Source of the DNA: Macrolepiota albuminosa
Lineage: Eukaryota > Basidiomycota > Agaricomycetes > Agaricales > Agaricaceae
NCBI GenBank assembly: GCA_027475525.1
Contig: JAMWFC010000082.1
Span: 2,170,001-2,234,000, forward strand
Reading direction: 5' to 3'
DNA: 64,000 bases
Shown here: piece after piece, positions 14,210-26,991 of the stretch
Numbering within the stretch: the first letter of the stretch is position 1
How the letters are laid out: each line of letters begins with the position of its first letter
Translations under genes and position numbers: made by a program
Notes under the pieces: model-generated
Told to the model about the DNA's origin: nothing
Seen by the model: only the letters and a program-made list of their open reading frames with translations
Databases searched by the model: none

Positions 14210-16912
14210 GGAGGGAGGGGGGAGGAAGATTGTTTTGAGACTTGCTTGTCTTTATAGCATTGATGAATGTCTGGAAGATCCCGACAAAAGTATTTTGTGA
14301 GCCACCACTATATGCATTACCGAATCGGACAAGAATTCTGCAAAGGTGCTGCGCAAAGTAAGTACTCAAAGACATCCTTCAGGTGATTAGAGTTGAAGGA
14401 AAAGTCAGCAATTTCCTAGTACAGTAAGAGCGCATGCCAGTCGTTAGTAGCCCAGTTCTACAGAAAATGCAGATTGCGGGCAGACCTCGAGGCAGTGCTC
14501 AGTCAGGTCAACCATGAAGCGCCTTGAGAAAGATAGGATTTCCACTCGTCAAACGTCACAGTCACTACATCATAACTGGAGTCGCTGAGTTTGAACCTGC
14601 AGCTTTCCATCTGTTTAGACAAGTTTTTGGATAATGACATATCTTGGAAAGTATAAACTATCATTCCGGCGGAAGGCTAAGTTTCAAGCTTCAAGCTCCA
14701 GACCGAGAGGATTGTGGTTTATGGCCGTGACAGAGAAGATTCAAGTCATACTTTCTAAAACCCATCTGGACATCCTGTGTCGTCCGTCTCCTCCGTTGCT
14801 TCTTTAGTATGAACTTCCTTTCCTGAACTGGATCCAGAAGCTCGGGGCCAGTACATGGGTCGAGGAAAATGGAACACTTTGCCGGACGCGAAACCAGTGT
14901 CATGCGACTGCGACTTCCACTGAGCACCCCTTGCCACCTTTGATTTAGACTCGTTGTTTATGGGAAAGAATTGCCAGATGATACATCCGTCAAAAGGCAC
15001 AAGGACCAAGCTCCAGATACTTGGCGAGTGAGTTATTTTTGCCAACCATTCTGGTCTTCGCGGCCAAAGCGCGCTGATTACTCCCTGGAGAAGCTGAAAA
15101 AAACATTTTGAAGATACGTTTCGGCAAACGTGCGTGCTTCTGAGATCCAAGTTGCTATAGAAACGATGACTAAGCCAAGAGACCATGGCCAGGACATTCA
15201 TTCATCGAATGTGACATGTGTGACCTGAGACGCACCTCACACCCTCAATGATCATCGCATTTGAGTGTCTGCTTTGTTTTGTGTATAGTGACGTACAAAA
15301 GCACCAAGGTTGAGTATATAAGACTTTTTGCGCTTGGTCTGGCCTGCCTGGTCTTGTACAATAGCTACTTTGCTCACGCTGGTACTTAATTGCAGTCGCG
15401 ACGCGTCTGACATACACGTGATCACTTCCCCATTTATTCCTTATACGGTCTTATTCTTGAAATTCTACTGTCATCAGAAATTCTATTGCAGAAAATCAAA
15501 ATTTTTGTTAAAGAAAGCAAGAAAGCAGATATAATAACCATATGCAGGAGAGAAATGACGTCGAAATGAAACGAGGGAGTAGAAATATCAGTAATGAACT
15601 GTAGTCCTATAGTCCAAGACATAAATGCTCGAAAAGAAGAGATATTGCACACGGCTTCCGGAGCCATGTGTACAATGTGCCAGAAGCTAGACCAAGAGAC
15701 ACTAACCAGTGTCGAAAGATGATGTCTATCTTGCAAAGCATAAAACTATTAAGGCTAAGGCTTCGAACCGAGAGTATCACGTGCTCAATTCGAATCGTAT
15801 TGAAACGGATCTGGCACATCCTCCTTGGCTCTGATGTGTCGTTACCTTTCTCCATTGCTCCTTCTCTGAACTGGAAGCTCGGGGCCAGTACATAGGCCGA
15901 GGAAAATGGAACGCTTTGCCGGCCGTGACAGCAGTGATACATGCGCCATCCGGCTGACCTTTGCGGATGTATGATGCTTGTTTGCAGATAAGAATCTCCA
16001 GATGACGCCTCAGTTATATCCACCAAAAAGGCATGGATTCCTGACTAGTGAGTCATTTTTGCGAATCCTTCTGGATTCCGCGGCCTGCCCAAAAGCGCGC
16101 CGAGAATCGTTGATTACCCCTGGAGAAGCTAAAAGAAACATTTTGAAGATATCTTTGAAAACGGGGTTTGTGCGTATATCCGGACGCGTGCTTAGCACTA
16201 AGCAGACTATGTTCGCCCAGTCATGCCTGAGGACCAAGCTGGCAGGAATAGCTCGCGAATGGCTGTGGAGATGATGTCCAAGTTGTTTGTCTGCTTTGGC
16301 TGTGTCAGGATTCGACTTCGAATCAAATCGGGACAACCAACAATAACAAAGTTCAGACTTTCTGTCGAATACATCAGGCTTTATATACGTAGGATAAAGA
16401 ATCCTATGTTAAAGTATAAGGAGTCCATGACGCAATAAACGAGACTATAAAAAGGGAAAAGGAGGCTATAAGTCAGATATAGTGAATCAATAATAGGGAT
16501 AAGAGTAGCGAAAAGATGAGACGATAAACAGGGGAAAGGGTACGATCCGCCCCTAGTCCAAATAAGTCCCGACTGGGGTCGATTCATGACAGGCTGCCTT
16601 CAAACAAACTGATGTGTTGACCCATCGGAACCGATTGTGAAGATAGAGCATCTATGTACATGAAATCACATTGACTGCGGTACGTGCTAATAATGGCCAT
16701 TTTCAACTAGGAAAGACAGCTAGAAAGCAGATGAAAAGAAGGCAGACAGAATAACAGGAGGGGAACGACATCGAAATGAAGTGAGGGAGTAATGGACTGG
16801 AGTCCGTGATATAAATGCTCGAAAAGAAGAGATCTCACACACGGCTTCCGGAGCCATGTGTAGAATGCGCCAGAAACTAAACTACGAGACACTAACCAGT
16901 GTTGATCTCTAG
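14210..16912. repeat. decayed region with diverged direct repeats
   Basis: There is no intact gene. Two direct copies of about 320 bp are recognisable (14835-15160 and 15870-16180), both beginning with a shared 'GAAGCTCGGGGCCAGTACAT' block and sharing the 'CATTTTGAAGATA' part. A second pair lies at 15610-15720 and 16805-16905 (shared block 'GGCTTCCGGAGCCATGTGTA'). The latter pair abuts the 3' end of the membrane-protein gene at 16913, so these look like decayed partial copies of that gene's downstream flank. Confidence 0.6.
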
Positions 16913-17509
16913 TTAGTGACGAACTGGTGACGTGTCCTTAATAAGGACAGGAGCTGGTTGGCAAATCTTCTTCATGGGGACTGAGGAAGAGGAAATGTCG
17001 GAAACAAGGCTGGTGCTGCTTGAAGATGGGCGTGACATCAAGCCGAGAGCGGTAGGTTGCGGTGCAACTACGAGACATGGGTGATGTACGCTGCATTTCA
17101 TGGTGGTAAATATGTCGACCTTGTGACAGGCGACGGACCACAGGAAGGACTGGATACCAATGAATAGTGCTTATATCGGTAAGGTGCGAGAAGAAGATCG
17201 CCAGCAACATTGGAGACGTACCTAGTAAAACCACAATTCCTACAACAGTCGAGATAGCTACTGTGGTATCGCTATCCGACCGCGACAGTTGAGCGGAACT
17301 GACTGTGCCGCTGGAGTTCAAACCCGACGGAAAAGCGGCAGTACCTGCATGGCCATGTAAGCGATCGCAGAGGTAAGCACAACGCTGGTTGGTGAGGTAC
17401 CCTTGATGAGAGGGAGGGAAACCTTGTCCGCAACTGGACGTCCATCACTCATTTGGACGAGGATAATCAGGACGATCATGAACATGTAGCGATATCGTAC
17501 AATATCCAT
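16913..17509 (-). CDS. small single-pass membrane protein, family member B (unrecognised)
   Basis: ATG 17509 opens a signal peptide (MDIVRYRYMFMIVLIILV). A second block encodes SSAQLSRSDSDTTVAI and the hydrophobic STVVGIVVLLG, followed by an intron of about 52 bp (GTACGT...TATAAG, about 17222-17171) and then LFIGIQSFLW, which completes the membrane segment. The tail reads VDIFTTMKCSVHHP, later TSLVSDISSSS and PAPVLI, ending at TAA 16913-16915. The tail aligns with family members C and D (VDFFGVMKRAVYH; TSLVPNTSHSS; PAPVFV). The join between the first and second exon (about 17340-17310) could not be set in frame with confidence. Function unknown. The gene is divergent from ALG11 with about 300 bp between the starts. 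Confidence 0.65.
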
Positions 17510-17806
17510 GTTGACCTTGAGGGAACCCCCAGAGAAGAGCAGGTACCGTTATATATGGACATTTTGTACAGCCAAGTCCGTGTGTGGAAGTGTAATTGGG
17601 TTCTTTGAAGCCACGTTTTTACAATGAGGAAGTGTATTAGTACTTTGTCAAGACCCAGATCCAAGACGCAGATACTGTACGAGAAGCGATGCATAATGGA
17701 AGTGCTGTTACGGTTGTAAATGGAGGTCGAGAGTTTGAAAAGTGATCTGATACCCAATCTAGTAACATAAACGTCACAGTTACAGCCGAGTTGGCCTCTC
17801 ACGACC

Positions 17807-19765
17807 ATGTTGACAACGATTCTCCTGTCATGGTTTGCAGTATGGTTTTCACTGGTTGTATATTCTCTTATATTACGCTATACCAACCGCAAGCGCAAGC
17901 AAAGTGCCTTCGCACAGCTAGGATTGTCCGCTAACGCGAACAGAAACACTCGTTTCCTCGGCTTTTTCCACCCCTACTGGTATGGAACGGTGCCTATCTG
18001 CGAGCTCTACGTCCTGATTCTACATAGTCTACGCAAGTAATGCCGGCGGTGGAGGGGAGCGCGTTCTCTGGACTGCAATTGCTGCTTTACAGCGCACCGA
18101 ACCCGATGTCGTGAGCGTCGTATATAGTGGGGACACGGATACTTCCAAGTCTGAAATTCTCAAGAAAGTCGCGGTACGAATGAACCAATCATGCGTTGCA
18201 TATTACAAGCCGTTCAACTCTGAAATAGGCTCGTTTTGATATAGCTCTGGACCCGTCCAGGCTCCATTTTGTTTTTCTCAACTCACGCTGGTTGGTGGAA
18301 GACAAGACTTGGCCCCGGTTCACAATTCTAGGCCAAAGTCTCGGGTCCATGTACTTGACATGGGAAGCTATGTCCAAATTGATACCAGATCTCTTCATTG
18401 GTAAACCTAAATTGTTGGCTTTTTTTGTAATTAGCTGATGGGACGTCGTTAGATACTATGGGTTATGCTTTCTCTTTCCATGTGGTTAACTTTCTGGGTG
18501 GCATTTCTGTCGGTGCTTACGTCCATTACCCAACCATCAGTACAGACATGTTGGAGCGAGTAAGGTCGCGCAAGAGATGGCACACTAATACCGAGATCGT
18601 GTCATCGTCGGCCGCTTTGAGTAAGGCAAAACTTTTGTCAGTCCACTTTATTGTGCTAAAATAGAAAGACATACTCATACTGATGACAGATATTACCGTA
18701 TCTTCATGTACTATTATGCGCGTTCTCTCCGCATCGCTCGCTTCGTGATGGTCAACTCCTCGTGGACTAAAGATCACGTCGATGCGATACTCCACCACTC
18801 TGACTCACTCCTTGATGCTTTATCCGCAATTCCCCCTCTTTTATTTTTACGCTCCCCAAACGCGGGCCTTTCTTATGCCGAAATTGTGTACCCTCCATGT
18901 GACACACGTGCAATGGCAAAGTTTACTTTGGAAGGTCGCGAGTCAATCATTATGAGCATTGCCCAATTCAGGTTTGTTCCCCTTTAAGTAAACGATTCCA
19001 TCGAATGGCTCAACGGATGTCCGACATTAGACCAGAAAAGGATCATTCTGCTCAGTTACGTGCCTTTCACCGCCTCCTTGAAATATATCCAGAACACGCT
19101 GCGAACACGAGGATGATGTTGTTAGGAGGTTGTCGGAACGCTGAGGATGTAGAAAGGGTCGAGGGATTACGCAAATTGGCAAAGGATTTGAAGATCGGGG
19201 TACGTTGTACCTCGGCGCCCACATCTTTACGACGATCTGTGCTTATTTCCTTTTAGGATCGTGTGCAATTCATTGTCAATGCACCATATGCCGAGATGCT
19301 TGATATGTTATCCAGAGCCAGCATTGGAATGAACACAATGGTGGACGAGCATTTTGGAATCAATGTGGTAGAATACATGGTGATTTCTTGTGTTTCCCTG
19401 ATTGCCACGCCATCTCATTCTTATCAGTCAGCTGGTGTGATCCCCGTTGTGCACGCATCTGGTGGGCCCCTCAAGGACATTGTTGTTCCGGTCAGTGGTG
19501 AAATAACAGGTACCAACTCCATCCTTTTTGATTCCTCCGCACAGTGCATTATATTTACAGCACTTCCCTCTAATTTGTAGGGTATCACGCAAATTCGCCG
19601 GAGACCTTCGCCGAGGCACTTCATAAGGCTCTGACCTTGAGCCCAAGGGAGGATCTGGCCATTAGGAAGCGAGCTAGGAATTGGGCTCTCCATCGTTTCT
19701 CCGAAGATGAATTCGAGAAGGGATGGCAGGCAAGTGGGTGGCGTCGCCTATTATTCCCGCAGTAG
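17807..19765 (+). CDS. ALG11: ALG11, GDP-Man:Man3GlcNAc2-PP-dolichol alpha-1,2-mannosyltransferase
   Basis: ATG 17807 opens an N-terminal membrane anchor ([18 protein letters not shown]). The exons spell [20 protein letters not shown], the GT4 N-terminal motif of ALG11, then [10 protein letters not shown], a long central part, and the donor-binding domain with [21 protein letters not shown] (the GT4 E-x7-E motif region) and GGPLKDIV. The stop is TAG 19763-19765. ALG11 adds the fourth and fifth mannoses to the lipid-linked oligosaccharide on the cytosolic side of the ER, for N-glycosylation. Several introns of 50-80 bp are implied. The gene looks intact. Its last third is also present as a decayed inverted copy at 31365-31753. 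Confidence 0.92.
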
Positions 19766-22068
19766 CGGTTGTTCGTCAGATTGGAATATAGCAATTTCCT
19801 GGTTTCACGAAGAAAGGAATAAGAAAAATATCTTCAAGAACCTCGTCCCCACACGTTGCCCCGCAAACAAGATAGATGTTTCTCTTTCACCTTATCACCG
19901 TTTGATTGTTCTCCGGGGGATTTTACATCCCATATGAGCTGTGAATAGGTGAGTAAGCTTGGACTTGTAGTTCGTAATCTTAGAATGTTTCAATGCGGAA
20001 CTCATAAAAAGATTTTGCTTCGCTTTGCCGAAGAAACGTCGAGCAAAGTTTCCCTAATACGTCGTGTCGTTGGCATGCTGTCATGACATCGTGCCACATA
20101 CGGATTTGATTCTCTGCGGTCCATTTGCACTAGTTTAGGGCTATTTAACGTCCACTCCGCCCGTGGCAATAAATTTCTAACAGCGGTGTCTATCGTCAAA
20201 GTCCATTATGATAGGGAAGACCTGGTTGATGTTCTTAAAATTTTCTGTCGCTTGTCCCCGGTTGCATCTACGCTTGTTCTCCACTTGGAAGTGTTTCGAC
20301 CCTTCTGTCTTCCAACTGCATATACGATCTTCACACTGACTAAAGTGTCCCCTATGATCTAGATGGTTCCCTCGGACATCCTCGGAAAGTTTCCCACATA
20401 CTTTTCACACAGGACCATAGTATTAGAGGATTTTTAAAATGAGATTGGTGAGTTCAGATAGTCCAGGCCGGTGTTAAAAACCTTTTTGGGACTACTGGTT
20501 GAATGGTATGTTTCAAGATTTATGTTACTATTTCGGAAAGACTTAGCGAGATAATGTTCTCGATCACTTCATTCCAACTTGGTCCAAGAATCTGATTCGG
20601 TCGGTGTGCCAGTTTGCGAACCATTAGAGTGGACGAGCCTCAGATCATCACTCAGCGCACGGTCCCTGCATAAACGATGTCAGTCATGGCGTGAACTCCT
20701 CGCAGCCTTGGCTTGCTTGACGTTCGGGGCTGTACACAAACCACTCAGGTGTCAAGAGAAACGTCTGTGCTGGGCGATAATTACCACGTAGTATGTATTA
20801 CATATGGGAAACCCTAAGATCGATCCATTGACTCGAATTCCAGTATTTTCTAGGAAGTTGAAGAAATCGAATGGTTGCCTACATATCCTGTTTCCAGGAC
20901 CTCATAAAAGGTCAAGATATGAGCACAGTAGCGGGAAAACAACCCAGTTGAGCTTCGACATTCCAGGGGTCGAGTCATTGGGATTTAGAAGGGTATATTG
21001 CGTACACTGCCCAAAGTCTCGTGACAATGTACCCCACAATGTCAGTATTACAGCCATTTTCATAACGTTAGACCCCCTCTGAGTTTCGTGGCTGTAAACA
21101 CAGCCGATGGATGACAAGATGGATCTGATGGATACTTATCGTCTTCCAATCATGGAAATTGGTTCTTGATTTTTTCGCCCATAGACCCGATAAGTCGTGC
21201 TTATGTCTGCTACTAGGTCGTTGGGGAGCAGAAGATGCATTTTTATGGGGTTCGACTCAGTTTCAGGTTCTATTATTGGCTTCCGGCCATAGCCAGTTGA
21301 AGTACGACTGAAAGTATGGGATGAAGTACCGTCTGGTCTCCGAGACAGACTTTTCAAAATGGTCATTTCTGCTGGCTCAATGTATTGCAATAACCAATGT
21401 GAATTGGTTTTGCGGATTGGAGCCCAAGGAGACTGATATGATGATGGTCTTTGTACGGAACGCTTGCCCCAGTGGTTCTTCCTCGATATTACAGGATCCA
21501 AAAGGATCAAGTTGTCAAGGTCCGAGCCTCATTAATATTCAATCAGTACGACATTTATAACCTGGAAAAGATGATCTTTGTTCAAAACATCAGAGCTCTT
21601 GATTGGGGATCCGCAGCAAGAGCATCCAATTTAATTTATCAATCGCCTTAGAACGTGAACGTGGTCACAAGATATGTACCAGATTTACTGAGCAATAAGC
21701 TGATTCTAACTTGAATGGGAAGTCATTCGCGAGGGACTTGCCATGACGTCACATGAGATGCGGACTTGGACAGGATGATGGACAAGGTACAAGAACATCA
21801 GTATACATCAGTTTTTCTTATTTGCCACCTTATCGCCACGTTCGGTCATCATTACTGCGCGGTCCTTTATTACTTTTTCTTGACACATCACGCTTTTTGC
21901 CAATTAGGCGCCAGGCCTGCCGGTGGAGACCTCGGTTCGGTGTGCTTCAGCTCGTTTAGACCATACCCGGACTTTGATTCGCTTCATTGCTGATTAGAAA
22001 TACTTGCCAATGTCATCCTATAAATGCGTCGCTTGAGCCAGTACCTCGCTTGTTCCCTTTCGTCCATT
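19766..22068. other. non-coding stretch within left arm, with arm-specific extra DNA
   Basis: The ORFs here (20579-20791, 20804-21082, 21136-21510, 21753-21993) have no protein-like features. About 20350-21090 and 21190-21560 have no counterpart in the right arm, so they are either insertions here or deletions there. Confidence 0.6.
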
Positions 22069-22698
22069 ATGGATAGAAGATCATATCGCAGCACAGTCAC
22101 TCTTGCATTCCTCATCTTGCTTGCACACTTGAGTGTCTCAGGCTCGGTCATTTCCATCTCAGTCGTTGACTCTGAGCATCCCGTCGCTTCTTCAACTGTC
22201 GTAATGGTCGAAACTAATCACGTCCCACGTATTTTCGGCGCAGCCCCAATTGCAGTCGACACTGACGACACCGTCCTTCCCCCCCGGGCCGACCTCGTCG
22301 CCTCAGAGACCGGCGGCACAGCCGATTCTACTAGTGCGGGTGCACAGGATGGTCATACCGCATTGAATATTAAGACCGTTGTGTGGATCGTAGTATTCCT
22401 AGGTACGCCATTCATACTGATCCATGTCGTTAGCTCAGAGCCTCGTCCCTTACGGACATCAGTTTTATTCCTCGGCATCGTAATATACCTCTGTCGTGTG
22501 AAGAGCGTCGACTTCTTCGGCGTCATGAAGCGCGCCGTCTACCACCTTCGCATCATACCCTCCTCGCACTCCACCCACGAAGAAATGTGGCGAACATCTG
22601 TAAACACACGCCCCACTAGTCTCGTTCCCAACACTTCTCATTCCTCGATTAAGGAGATTAATCCTCCCGCGCCGGTCTTCGTTGGGAGGCGAGTATGA
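22069..22698 (+). CDS. small single-pass membrane protein, family member C (unrecognised)
   Basis: ATG 22069 (preferred over the upstream ATG at 22024 because it matches the start of member D) opens a signal peptide (MDRRSYRSTVTLAFLILL, then AHLSVSGS). A short ectodomain leads to TVVWIVVFLG; a 60-nt GT-AG intron (about 22402-22461, GTACGC...CATCAG) splits the membrane segment, which continues VLFLGIVIYLC. The cytoplasmic tail has VDFFGVMKRAVYH, HSTHEEMWRTS, TSLVPNTSHSS and PAPVFVGRRV, ending at TGA 22696-22698. The intron is a multiple of three with no stop, so retention would add 20 residues rather than truncate. Function unknown. Member D (29688-30221) is its inverted duplicate. Confidence 0.75.
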   Translation: MDRRSYRSTVTLAFLILLAHLSVSGSVISISVVDSEHPVASSTVVMVETNHVPRIFGAAPIAVDTDDTVLPPRADLVASETGGTADSTSAGAQDGHTALNIKTVVWIVVFLGTPFILIHVVSSEPRPLRTSVLFLGIVIYLCRVKSVDFFGVMKRAVYHLRIIPSSHSTHEEMWRTSVNTRPTSLVPNTSHSSIKEINPPAPVFVGRRV

Positions 22699-22891
22699 CC
22701 AACAGAGCTCGGGATTGGTCGGTATTATAGCTTTAGTTTGAGGTTTGTGACCTCAAGAAGGTCCATGTGGCGCATGACTAATTTCCTTCTCGGATGTAAA
22801 TAACTTTTTGCCCAGCTATTTATGACATTTAAAACCAGGGATTAACGGATCTCTGTACGCATCCAAGTCAATAATACAAAAATTACTTCTT

Positions 22892-24516
22892 TTAGGGAAC
22901 AAAGTCTAACTTCGTGATAGCTGTATCCCCCTTGCCTTGAAGGTCGCCAAGACTCTTGTATCCTGTGAGGCCCAGCGTCGTATCTAAATCCGCAAGTGTG
23001 TGGCGGATTACTTGTTCAACGCCCGCCTCGCCACCCACAATTAGTCCGTAGACCCACGGCCGACCAACTGAAAGAGGATTAAGGTCACTATCCATAAGAC
23101 TAAGAGGTACTACTAACGCAAGACAGCCTGGGCACCCAGCGCCAGAGCTTTGAAAATATCAGGACCGGTGCGAATACCGGAGTCAAACAGCACCGTGAGC
23201 TTCCCAGACGCTTGTGCCTCTTTAACTTTGACTGACTTCATGATATTCTCGAGGGCATAAATAGATGGGATGGCACCGTCAACTTGGCGTCCACCTACAG
23301 CATCCAGGCGAAATGAGACCAGAACATGTAATGATGGAAATGCTATACCGTGATTGGAAACGACCATGCCGTCAACACCATATTCAAGCGCCCTCTCTGC
23401 ATCCTGTGCCACTGAGCTCAGGAACACGCTACGAGGGCAGGAACGGCCAGGCACGTACTAGCACGCTTTGAATGCCCTTCAGGATCAGAGGGCCTTGCCA
23501 ATTCTCTCTCAAGAACTTGAGGTCCTCCCAATCACGATATAAACCAGAGTTACACTCCTTCAACCATTCTATGCCGAAGAATACGGCTTCCCGCGTCTTC
23601 TCATCTCCGGCCAGAAACAGTCGATCCTTTTCCTCGTAGTCGTAAGGGAAATCGGGACGTTCATGAACAGGTTCACGACCATATCGCGCCATGAATACTG
23701 GATCAGATCGACCGACTTGTATGCCGACACCGTGTCCGAATGGAATATAGGCTCTTTCGAGATCATGAGGCCGCCAGCCGATCGTCATCGTGTCTAGAGT
23801 GACAACTAATGCAGTGAAACCGTTTTCTTTCGCTCGTTTCAGAAGTGAGAGCGTCACATCGTTGGTTCGGGGCCTGGTAAGAAGTTGATATTAGCTCTAT
23901 TCCGGCGGGCTGAAGAAGTACGTGTACCAATAGAGCTGATACCACCGATGACCATTCCCGTTAGCAGCAGCGACTTCTTCCATGCTGCGAGATGATGCTG
24001 TGCTCATGATGAAAGGGATGCCGAGTTTTCCAGCAGCGGAAGCAGGCGCAAGTTCTGCATCTCCATGGAATATACCTTGAACGCCGATTGGAGCGATGAC
24101 AATCGGTGAGGGGTGAGTGATGCCGAATAGGGTAGTCTAACAACCAGATGAGTGGGAGTGGTGGAAATGGTCACACGCAAGCCATGCCTCAAGTGAACGC
24201 TTCGTCGCATTGACCAGCATGCGAGGGACGATAGCAAATCTATCCAGCGCCTTTCGATTGGCGCTTTCGGTGGTATGCGTACCCGCACTCCCCGCGGCAT
24301 ATAGGAAAGCTCCTAGAAGACGGGTTCTCAATGGTTGGGTATGAAATGAGTGAAAAATAATCACATGCCTGGGTAATCCTTTAGTTTTTCCCTAGCTTTC
24401 TCTTTTATTTCCTCAAAATCGACAGTTCCCAAAGGTCTCGGTCCCTGGCGACTAGCATAGATGTTTGACACATAGGAAGACCAGAGATCAGATCCTTTGG
24501 GGTCAATTTTAGCCAT
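22892..24516 (-). CDS. FMN-dependent alpha-hydroxy-acid dehydrogenase (lactate 2-monooxygenase/lactate dehydrogenase-like)
   Basis: ATG 24516 gives MAKIDPKGSDLWSSYVSNIY; an in-frame ATG at 24546 is less likely. The exons spell an FMN-binding TIM barrel: RPLGTVDFEEIKEKA, RFAIVPRMLVN, HPSPIVIAPIGVQGIFH, IPFIMSTASS, WYQLYWPR, LVVTLDTMTIGWRP, LILKGIQSV, the active-site signature VSNHGGRQVDG (catalytic His), LTVLFDSGIRTG, KALALGAQAV and GRPWVYGL, ending DFVP at 22892. The family oxidises L-2-hydroxy acids such as lactate through FMN. The long insertion between the barrel strands (VHERPDFPYDYEEKDRL) fits the fungal lactate 2-monooxygenase-like branch; the true substrate is not known. The gene is intact here, and only its last exon survives in the right arm. 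Confidence 0.85.
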
Positions 24517-25795
24517 AATTTTGGCTTGATGAAATGACAATGTCAATGATGGGCGTGACCTACTGAAGCTTCACCAAGACCTTATAACTAATGAGACCAC
24601 ACGGTCCGTGAACGTGAGAGTGACGCGTGTCGTGGGTCGAGACCATAAAGAGAAAGTGATCCGGATAACCCGATAACAAGTATGTCTTTTTATTCGCAGA
24701 GGGTCAGCTGGACTTATGTAGTGTCCGGGAGGTTCGCAAACATGAGGGAAAGGAAGATAGATACAGAAATACTGGCAGTCGTGTGAAGCGAAACCGCATT
24801 TAGGGGATGCATTGGAATGCATTACGATACATTACTGAAGTGGTTTCTCTCAGACTGACATGCCCCTGGAAGTCAAAATTGCAATCCGGTAAAAAGACAT
24901 ACAATACACACTAATTCTAGACCATGTCGGCAAAATTACATATGGTGATAAGCAAACTTGAGAGGACAAAATCGGACTGTTGGATATGACATGGTTCGAT
25001 TTGGTGCACCTGACCGGACAAAATTTTCCCAAGGGAAATATGTATTTGCACCCGGATTTTGACCTGATTTTGACTAGATTTCTCCACTTTTTGAGACGGA
25101 ATTTTTCTCACGATGATTCTGGTATTTGTATAGCAGTATTTGTTTTGGCTGCTTATTTTCAGCTGTTGACTTCAGCTTGTGCTTTCGGCTTGGGATTTCG
25201 GCTTGCAATTTCGGCTCATGATTTCGGCTCAGGCCTTTTTTGGAAGCTGAGGGCACAAGTGTTCTAGGAGTCGATGCAGCACGTCCATAGGAGAGTAACG
25301 TCCAGCTGCACTTCCGGTAATCATTCTAGTGGAGACTTTGTGGATGATGTCCACAACGGATGTACAAAATTGTAGCATGTGCAATGTGCTCCTGTAAACG
25401 CAAGCGCAATCTGGCCAAATAAGTTGGACATCAGAGAATCGACGCCGAGAAACGCTAAATTCATGTATACCGATACCTTGAGCAGCGAGATCACAGGTTT
25501 CTGATACAAAATTGATCATAGTCCTGGGGCGTTTGAGGGAAGCATGACAAATGACATTTGTTCTGGACGACGAGACGATATTGCATCGTAAGGCTAAAGA
25601 TAGCCATCCCTTGAACCTGTCAAGTTACACATGACAAAATTGCATGCCATTGATAACAATCCCCATTGTTTTCCAGAGAGAATAGCATATGTGTCAGCAA
25701 GCACCATTCTGTCTTCTGGTACCCCCAACAGTTACTATAATATATCGTGTATGACGTGTCATTAATTCATTGTCAATCAGGTGAGGACCTATGCC
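24517..25795. other. intergenic, with short 'ATTTCGGCT' repeats
   Basis: About 24590-24990 is shared with the right arm. Near 25190-25235 a 10-bp unit reading roughly ATTTCGGCT(T/C) occurs about four times with variable 2-4 bp spacing. No gene was recognised. Confidence 0.5.
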
Positions 25796-26650
25796 ATGGC
25801 CAGCTTACTCAGCGACCCCAACGCAGTGAAAGACCTGTTCACATACATCCACGCGACGGAACGGTTCAAGAGATCTTATGGAGACCTTACCATAACGACA
25901 GAGGGTCATCGACATCCTTTGTACGTTAATTAAGAGACAGATTTAAAGTCCGAAATCAAAGCTCGAAAGCAAACAAGAACGTGAGAACTTAATATCAAAT
26001 CAAAAATTTGGGATCAAATTCAACAATTGAAGTTATTAGATAAAAGCACAGTTCTGATCGAAATTCAGCTCTTGAAAAACTTAATCAATTACTATAATTT
26101 TGTCCGGTGAGGTCCTTCATAGTTCGATGATGCGGCACTCCATATCGGAGAAATCAAACATAATTATGTTTGGAAGAAGAGTCGCAGTTAACTCTACCGA
26201 AGGCAGAAGGTTCTATTCCAGTTCGACGTGACCATAAGTGAGCTCCTTGAAACACGGAAACTTGGATCAGGTGGTGATTCTGCTGTCCACTCCACGAGCA
26301 AGGTATTAACGTTGATTACATAGTCGTTCAAGTTATTTGACTTGCCGGGACTTGGCATCAGCTCAAGAGGCGTGGAGAGAGGAATATTTTTAGCCTCGAG
26401 TCCGAATCAACGACAGACTCAGATATGACCTAGTCAAGGAACGAAAAACTTGATATTGTCCTGTGGTAAGGAACAAGAATATTTAAGTCCCTAAAGTCAA
26501 ATTCTCCTACCTCAGACGCGAAAGAATGGAACGATTTTCTCGGTGTGCTGGAGAAGCGACCAGCTGCTGTTAAGGTTCCGAGAGCAAAGAAGCGGACCGC
26601 CGCCAAACTAGAAGGTCCAAAACATCCTCTGGAGTTGAGGATGAATTAGA
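25796..26650 (+). pseudogene. unrecognised gene or gene fragment at the inner end of the left arm
   Basis: Three protein-like blocks lie in order on the plus strand: MASLLSDPNAVKDLFTYIHA (from 25796), DVTISELLETRKLGSGGDS (about 26227-26283) and WNDFLGVLEKRPAAVKVPRA ending ELRMN and a TAG (about 26530-26649). The middle block is bounded by a GT at about 26302 and recurs in the right arm. I recognise no family. The blocks may be exons of one gene or fragments of several; the sequence between them is AT-rich with stops. Confidence 0.35.
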
Positions 26651-26991
26651 AAGAGGATAAAGGAAGCCTTTTTGCAACGTAGATATATCACAAACGAGTG
26701 AGACCTTGACCCAGAAAAAGGAAATAATTGTCGTGCAACGTGCCTCCTATTATTACTATTGGTGGACGCCATCCTCTCGTCTCCAGTTACATTGCGCTAT
26801 GCCGCGTAGTCCATTTGCAGGAAAGGCTGTTTCTTTGCGAAGAAGTTCTCAGCATAGTCAATATATAATTGTGATGCAAAAGACTGCAAAAGATCCTGCT
26901 CCACCCCAACAGTGTTTAACATTCAACGTGCGTAACTAACGAAGTAGATAGCGTGCACGTGCGAACTTGACTTCGTCTTTCATTGCCAAAC

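Larger units (their letters stand above)
19290..26330. repeat. left arm of a diverged, gapped inverted duplication
   Basis: Segments of this stretch recur on the opposite strand in 28545-31755. Matching pieces are about 19290-20345 with 31755-30820, 21090-21190 with 30790-30690, 21560-23090 with 30690-29290, 24590-24990 with 29300-28735, and 26200-26330 with 28670-28545. The left arm has extra DNA at about 20350-21090 and 21190-21560, and keeps the complete FMN-enzyme gene that the right arm lacks. Confidence 0.85.
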
